NCBI RefSeq assembly: GCF_023101765.2
Contig: NC_064239.1
Span: 6,774,231-6,838,230, forward strand
DNA: 64,000 nucleotides
Reading direction: 5' to 3'
DNA from: Spodoptera frugiperda
Taxonomy: Eukaryota; Arthropoda; Insecta; Lepidoptera; Noctuidae
This document shows, piece after piece, positions 12,801 through 21,800 of this stretch. The position numbers and the translations under genes are program-made. The notes beneath the pieces were generated by a model, which was given only the letters and a program-made list of their open reading frames with translations, was not told the origin of the DNA and did not search any database. Within the stretch, counting starts at the first letter, position 1; every line of letters begins with the position of its first letter.

Positions 12801-15800
12801 AATATTCTTTTATAAATATCGAATTAAATTCTCATATTTGAAAATAATAAAGTATAAATCCTCAACAAATAAAAACAAAAGAGGATATTAATAAAACAAT
12901 TTAATGTGTAATTTTGGCCCCATACGTATGAAGGCAACAAGACACGTGCTACAACAGAATGGTAATATTTCAGTTCCCCCCCGCTGGATTATTGAGCCCA
13001 CTGATAAGGCATTTGCACAAGGCTCTGATGCTAAAGTTGAATGTAAAGCCGATGGGTTCCCTAAGCCCCAAGTGACGTGGAAGCGGGCTGAAGGTAATAC
13101 AATAACACATTATTATTACCATCATCAAAATATTACCACTAACTATGAACAAAATAAAATATATCGTGTCCTCGTTTTAGGTGATACCCCTGGTGATTAC
13201 AAAGATCTTAAACCAAACAACCCTAACGTAAAAGTTGAGGACGGAACATTGACAATTGCTAATATTCAGAAAACGAATGAGGGATACTACTTGTGCGAAG
13301 CTGTAAATGGAATCGGTTCAGGACTGTCTGCTGTTATTCTAATTAGCGTTCAAGGTAAATTTTCATTGTTAATCAGTGCTCAATAAAAACTGCTAACCGC
13401 TATGCTAGTGCAATCATAATATTGTTTACGTAAAATTTTAGCTCCACCCCAATTCGAAATTAAAATGAGAAACCAGACTGCTCGCCGAAGTGAACCCGCT
13501 GTCCTACAATGCCAAGCTAAAGGAGAAAAGGTAACTTATTTTCAACCAAGTTCAAATTTAGACGCAACTCAAGAATCATTTCTTATTGCTACTGTTTTAC
13601 ATTACAGCCAATTGGAATAATTTGGAACATGAACAACAAACGCCTCGAACCCAAATCTGACCCACGATACACCATTCGCGAAGAAATCCTGCCTGGTGGT
13701 GTTGTCTCCGACCTTAGCATCCGAAGGACCGAACGATCAGATAGCGCTCTATTCACTTGTGTAGCTACCAATGCTTTTGGTTCTGATGATACCAGCATCA
13801 ACATGATCATTCAAGGTAATTAGGTTAACATAGCAATATAATTATGTTAAGCTATTTCACAGTCGGTAAAATAAAAAAGAATCAAAGAGCTAATACACTG
13901 ATGTTATCATTATTTTACAGAGGTACCCGAAGCTCCCTATGGCCTTAAAGTCTTGGACAAATCTGGAAGGACCGTGCAACTGTCATGGGCAGCTCCTTAT
14001 GATGGTAACTCTCCAATCAAGAAGTTCCTCATTGAATACAAACGAGCCAAGGGCAACTGGGAAAAAGACATTGACAGGTAAATGTTCAATCAATTTTGCT
14101 CAAAAGAATGTAAACTACAATGTATTTCACTAACCAACCAACTGTCTTATTTTTTTAGAGTTCTTGTACCCGGAGATACGACTGAAGCAGGAGTGTTTAG
14201 CTTGAGACCCGCCACTGCCTATCACATCAGGATTGTTGCTGAAAATGAACTGGGAACTTCTGAGCCATCTGAGACTGTTACCATTATCACCGCTGAAGAA
14301 GCCCCCACTGGTCCCCCACAAGACTGCAAAGTTGATGCCGTTGATAAGCATACCCTCCGCGTCACCTGGAAGCCTCCCCCACCACAAGACTGGAACGGTG
14401 ACCTCCAAGGGTAAATAAGTAATTAATTCCTTAATCATTCGTCATCATTTATAATGAGAACCTCCTCCTTTTTGGGAAGTCGGTAAAAAAAGAGATGCAC
14501 TGTTTTAATAAAATTTTAATATGTTTACAGATACTACGTTGGTTACAAACTGGCGTCTAGCAATAAGTCCTTCGTGTTTGAAACCGTCGACATCTCTAAG
14601 GAATCTGGCAAAGAACATCACCTGGACATTCTAAACTTGAAGTAAGTTTGAACTAAAATAATTATGTTAAATAATGTTGTACGGCTTACACACGTTACTA
14701 TTCGACAGGGTAACTTTACAAGTAGACCAGAGATCATAGTTATGAGGAACATACGCGAAAACCGATGATATTAATGATCGCGATGGCGTAGTTAAACAAT
14801 ATCCTACATAGTTGCTAACGCACCGATGATACCTCTGGCTAAGCTTAGCAGATAGGTCGGAAGGTTTTTGCTACTGATAGTAACATAAAAGTAAATTTTA
14901 AAGAATAAGTCAATTAAACCAAAATCTGTTTCCAGGACTTACACGCAATACGCCATTGTAGTACAAGCGTTCAACAAGATGGGATCAGGCCCCGTGTCCG
15001 GAGAAGTACGAGCTTATACCGCTGAAGGTGCCCCATCTGCTCCACCACAAGACGTTCTCTGCACTACGCTTACGGCACAAACTATCCGTGTATCATGGGT
15101 GTCTCCTCCTCTTGCTGCTGCCAACGGACTTATCAAGGCTTACAAAGTGATTTACGGACCTAGCGAGACTTGGTATGGTAAGTATCATACAGCATTTCGA
15201 ATTATAATTAAAACTATATTTTTTTTTTCTTATTTTCGTTAGTAATTTATATATCACTTAATACTGATGTTTTTTTTTTGTAGATGAAAAGTCAAAGGAT
15301 ACCAAGATTACGGCCAGCAGCGAAACTATCCTCCACGGACTTAAGAAATTCACAAACTACTCGATGGAAGTGCTTGCGACTACCAACGGAGGCGATGGCG
15401 TCCGATCTGCACCTATTCACTGCCAAACTGAACAAGACGGTGAGTGCGGACCTCCAAACTTAATAACAGAAAATAGTTCAAATAGAGAGCTTAATAATGT
15501 GTCATGATTTATTACAGTACCCGAAGCTCCTCGTGCCGTGAAAGCATTAGTTATGGGACAAGACTCGATCCTGGTGTCATGGAGGCCTCCTGCGCAACCC
15601 AACGGTGTTGTTACTCATTACAATGTCTACACTCAGGCACAGAACGCTGAACCCCATCCCAACAAGGTCAGTAGCTGTCTCAGTACACGAACTAATAGAT
15701 TAATGGATAATATGCAGTCATATTTAACTTTCTATAATTGTAATGTAGGTACCAGCTTCTCAAACTAGCTACTCCGCAACTGAACTGAAAGCCGGCCGTT

Positions 15801-18800
15801 ACGACTTCTGGGTCACCGCGTCTACCATCATCGGCGAAGGCCAACCCTCAGCCACCGCTTCATGCAGCCCAAGCGACAAAGGTACAAAAACACTATGTAC
15901 ATATTTTACAATGGTTCATCGGTTATTTTTTTGTTTAACACGTTTTATCTCTTTGTAAAACTGTAGTATTACCGAGACATAACCATTTTACTTCGAGACA
16001 AAAACGACATTTACATTTCACGGTGTCTACGTATAATTCGTTAGTATAATTGGTGTTATTTGTTTCTTTCAGTTCCCGCCAAGATCGCATCATTCGATGA
16101 ATCGTTCACTGCTACCTACAAGGAAGATGTCAAACTGCCCTGCCTTGCCGTCGGTGTTCCTCCTCCTAACATTTTGTGGAAGGTATTTAGAGACACCCAT
16201 ATAATTTTATTGGCGTTTAATTTAAACTTTGTATTTGTTCACGAATAAATATTTATAATTTAAGGTGAAAGGCCACCCCCTGGAAGCTTCGGAACGTGTG
16301 CGTCAATTGCCCGAAGGATCCCTGCAGATTGCTGGTGTAGCTCGTGAGGACGCCGGCGAATACTCATGCCATGTTGACAATCAATTCGGAACTGACACTG
16401 TTACCCACACGCTCTCGGTACTCGGTGAGTATCCCTCTACATTAAAACTATAGGTACTAAGAGTACGATACTTGGGACTCGGTCCATGGAGATCCGCATT
16501 TATTTATAGTTTAAATCCGTAGCTAATTTCATATGACATCAAATTTCCAATCAAAATAATTGGTATTATTATTTGTATAAAACTTATTACGAATAACATC
16601 ATTTATATTTTCTGTAGAGAAAAATACGTATTACGTATTAGAAAAGTGTAACTCACATTTTCCCCGCAGCTCCTCCCTTCCCGCCTCAGCTTAGCATCGC
16701 GTCGTCGTCCGTGTCCTCTCTCACTCTCCGCCTGAAGCCTTCCGTCGAAGTAGACCAGTCGCCCGCTGCAGGATACACCATCCACTACAAACAAGAATTT
16801 GGAGATTGGGAAACCGTACAGGTACATAAATAAATAATTTACTACTAATCTTAACTTTCCTTTTCTTTGTACCTATATGTATAAAAACGTTTATTTTTCT
16901 ACAGATTCCAAGCACCACTGACACCTACACTTTGGAAAACCTTTTCTGCGGATCAAGATATCAACTCTACGTTACAGCTTACAATGGGTAAGCATTATAA
17001 CACACATATTAACGCTACACATTTCCTATACTGTACGCTAGTTTTAAGCGCCACTCTCGAGGAAAGGTTGTCAGTTTCCGTTCTTCTTTCAAGTCTGGAA
17101 TATTTTACGGCGTATGTCAATAGGATTATCGCAGATTACATGAGATTCATAAAATGACTGCGAAGAATAGGTACTATATTTAATTTACATTTACAGTTGC
17201 TTCCCCTCAATAGTACGTGTGATACTTTGATCCTTAATAAAAGTATAGCACAAAACCTTTTAATTATGTTTTGTGCATAGCATCGGCACTGGTGAGGCTT
17301 CAGACGTGGTGATCGCCCGCACTCGTGGTTCCAAGCCCCCGGTACCTCGCGCCGCTGATTTCATCGAAGTTGGAAGCTCCTCAGTGACTCTGCACCTCAA
17401 ACAATGGTTGGACGGCGGATGCCCCATGAGCCACTTTGTCGTTGAGAACAAGAAGAAGTAAGTTTCACATTTACGCCGTTATTCTGTACTTTCATAAAAA
17501 TACTTGTAAAGATCCGTCTGAAACCATAAACACAAATTGGTCACAAATAAATATCAACCCTTTCTTGTATCAGGGGTGCTGCTGAATGGAATCAAATCTC
17601 CAACGCTGTGAAACCTGGCGGAAACTTCGTCGTACTCGGTTTGTACCTTCCAAATATGGAGTTACCTACTTACATAATTAGCGTGTAAAGGTTGGTAGTA
17701 ATATTGTTACTTTATTGGTAGATCTGGAACCTGCCACTTGGTATGTACTGAGGATTACGGCCCACAACAACGCTGGATTCAACGTCGCCGAATATGAATT
17801 TGCCACGCTTACCATGACCGGAGGTTAGTCACTCGCTTATACTTTGTATACTTTGAAATTACTTTTATTTATGGCTAAAAGCCTTCACAACATTGCTGTC
17901 ATAATTTTACCAAAACGTACCTGAAATGCATCGCCTTTTTATTTTAATTTTTTCATCCCTATATCGGTGTTTTTAGATCAAAGTAACGTGGGGCTTGCAT
18001 TTCAGGTACTATTGCGCCCGCGCGCGAGGTCGGCGGCGGCACTCTTACCACCGAACAGACTCTCAAGATAATCCTGTCGCATCTTAACCTTATCGTGCCC
18101 GTAGTCGCCGCGATCCTTGTTATCATCATTGCTATCGTAGTCGTTTGCGTAGTACGAGGCGCTCGGGACCACCACAAAGGTAAATCTTCATCTATTATTG
18201 TGCTATTCTAGGAACCATTGCTCCCTTACCTGGCAACGTCGGTACCGACAAGGAACTGCCCCCCTGGGTCAAGGCTTGGCTGGAACCAGAAGTCTTAGTA
18301 CCAATTTTGGCAACGATCGTGGTGTTCATCGTAGGCGTGGTGGTGATCTGTTTGACCTTAGCTCGCAGGAACACCCCACATCGCCTGCGAGGTCAGAAGG
18401 ACATGTATTGTATGTATGGTGGCATGGCACGCCGCTTTATTACTATTTATTTTACCCAAATTCGATTTTATAGCGTTAGTTCTTACTTAATCATTAATCA
18501 TTTCTATATGTCTATCTGTCATCAATTATATTTTGACCCATACTGATCCTTAGCATGGACTACTAAGTTTCAATCATTAATTTTATATTTTGATTTACCA
18601 AATTCATGGTTTAATATAATTTGCTCGTCATAAACAAGTATTTAATCGATGTTGTAACAAAATAATAAATAACATAGAGCTCTTGTCGCAAAATTAACAG
18701 TCGCACTAAGAGCTCAGTCTTTTGAAGCTTTCCAGAATACGTGAGTAGAAGGGTAAAAAATGATAAGAGTAGTAGAGGAAAGGAAGCTTACGGATTTGTG

Positions 18801-21800
18801 TTGTGTCAGACGACGCAGTGTACAACGCATCGCAGGCTGCGCTGGGCGGCGGCGGCGGCACGCTGGACAAGCGCGGCGGACTGAGGGACGAGCTCGGCTA
18901 CATCGCGCCCCCCAACCGCAAGCTGCCTCCCGTGCCCGGCTCCAACTACAACACGTGCGACCGCGTCAAGCGACAGGCCGTCATCAGTGAGTACCATACT
19001 GTATACAGCTTCACACGTCAATCTAATACTTCACCTCTTACACGATTAAATCACGACGTGACAATTTGGAATCTCTTAGAAAAAAATCAAATCAAAACAA
19101 AGATCAAAGAGTCTTTTAGATGGGTACAGACATTTCAAAAAAACTTAGAACGGCGTACTGAGTAATTGACAGTATGATCTGTCGCACCTTGATCACTGAT
19201 CGATCATCCACCACATACTTATTAGTTTCACACAATCACTCTTTCAAGTAGTTGGAACATTAAGTCGCTGACCACCGGTAAGGAATCACCGATACTTTAC
19301 TTGAGGTAATGGTTTATGTATAACACTTCATGTTTCTTATACTTCTTTTTGCACGACTTTCGCTCTGATTCTTCTCTGTGCTTCATTTTACTTCTTTCTT
19401 TACTTAGTGGTGATTGTATGGTGAAAGCTATGTTGTAATAGTTTTACAATATCAATGTGCAAGGAAAATGTTCTATGTAAAGGCCACAGCTACCTAGTAC
19501 CTATGTTTTATATAATTTATTACTTGCAAGTTTATGTCCAAATCTTTATGTTTAGTTTAGCTTTGTATTTTATATTACCTTAAATTTTCCTAATTTCAGC
19601 TTAACGTTCGGGTCATTTCGTTGTACAGTACCTACAGCGTAGAGAATAAAAATATTAATATTCCATAAAATTATTCAGTTTACATACCAAAAAATACAAC
19701 AATTTGACCCAAAAGTTAAACCCCCATTTATGGTACAATGCCACTCAAGTACAATCAAACTCACTTTTTATCAGATTTATACCTTTCGTTTTACGTTTCG
19801 GCCCCCGCTGTTAATTTAATTATCTTACATGTAGTGGGCGGCTTACAAACATAATACAAGTAGTCAGTAGAGGCTTAAATAATCACTCGATTCAATAAAT
19901 ATTATAGAGGCAATCTAAAGCAAAGTGAGTAAGATCATAGCTGAGTGGTATGTTGGGTGTTAGCATGCGTAACGTTAGTGTGGTTCAGTGGGCGCGCACT
20001 CGACGTGGGACCCGCGCCGCCACCACTACGAGCGCGTCCGTCGCCCGCGCCTGCGCAGGGCCGGCTCCGGAGACACCGCCTCCACAGGTCAGACCAACTG
20101 CATGCACGACATGAGCATACAACTAACACAATAATAGCATAGGCCTACTTTAAAAATAATATATTTAGATACCAGCTTGAGACCAGCAGACCAGCTTGTC
20201 AATTTATTCGGAAAATTCAAAATTAAGAGTAAAAAATTATTCCACCTATAAAACGACAACAGCGCCACCTACAACCGCGCTATGACTTTTTGAGCTGAAT
20301 TTAAAGAAAAAATATTTTTAAATATAAGTATTCATTAAAGTTAGTTTTATGCTCATGTGTTGGTAAGAAGACATTTCAGTTTTAAAAATGTTTTCTTTAT
20401 TGTGCCTTGGATTTTGGATTATGAGACAGATTTGCAGAGAATGGTAACTACATAATTATAACATATTTATCTGAATGATGGAATGACCAACTATTAACAA
20501 CAAATGAGTGAGTATATAATTATAATTAATCATTATTTTATATCAAGTTGCATGATGTCTACGTAATTTTGTTTGCACTTTTCTAACCCCAGTTATTTTT
20601 ATTTGCTTAGTAGTTTTAATACTCTGCCGTGGAGTTTTGTTTGTCCAATAAATACAAAAACAACCTTAAATAGGTAGGTACTAACTAACTATTAGGAGAG
20701 AGAATAATATTAATATGCTATGTAAACTATATAAATGTGTGTTATTGAGTGACAACTAAAATATTAGGTAATATATTTTAGCATGAAAAGACAATAACAG
20801 TACAGCTAATTCACAGGAGATTGCAGTGGATGTGACACTATCACTAATCTAATTTATAAATGAATAACAGTAGTAAGCAAATTGGAGTACTATTTTATTC
20901 CAAACTTTCAGCAAAGTGAAACTTGGAGAAAGTGTAATCGAGTATTCCAATTGTTTATTACTTAGAAGTAATTCAATGTCTAATATACCTGTGTTTGGTT
21001 GTATGAACAGGCATGGAAGACGAAATCTGCCCCTACGCGACGTTCCACCTGCTAGGCTTCCGCGAGGAGATGGACCCCAGCAAGGCGCTGGCCTTCCCGC
21101 ACCACCACCCCGCCCACGCCGGTACTCTCGCCCACCCTCACCCTCACCACCCAGCTCACTCTCGCGCCGGATCCCAGAGCATGGTACGTGAAACATTTAC
21201 TATTTTTTTTATTAAACTGCAAACAGGCACAAACTATTCCATATAACTATGACCTTTTTCAATAAAAATATTAATAATGATTATAAGGTGAATAAAGAAA
21301 GTCGGTTTTAAAATGAATGTCGTTGCAGCCTCGTGCCAACAGCCGCTATGCCCGCAAGAACTCTCAGGGAGGACAGAGCGCCATCTACTCGACTGCCCCC
21401 GAATACGACGACCCGGCCACCTGCGCTGAAGAAGACCAATACGTAAGACCAAAGAATTTACCAATATATGTAGTTACTATTATTGACCGCTAACATTACC
21501 TAGTGCAAAAATATCCAAAAACCAAATATGTAGTATGACTGCGTGAACGGCACAGTGCCTGGGTATCGACTGGTTTGCAACGTGTTGCGGGTTCGATTCC
21601 CGCACGGGACATTATTATTTGTGTCATCCACAAATTGTTGTACTTCTGAGTTTGATGTATATTGTATGTGGAATTGTAAACGCACCCACAATACAAGAGA
21701 AAATAAGTGGATGGAATACCTTATATGTAATATACTTCCTTTGTATCCCCCCAGCGTGCCCGTTACTCTCGCCCGATGTACGCCTGTGGACCTGAGTACG

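Noticed and set aside
21585..21605. Functional tRNA gene
   Set aside because: A T-arm/B box is present but no complete cloverleaf or anticodon stem. The following body is SINE-like.
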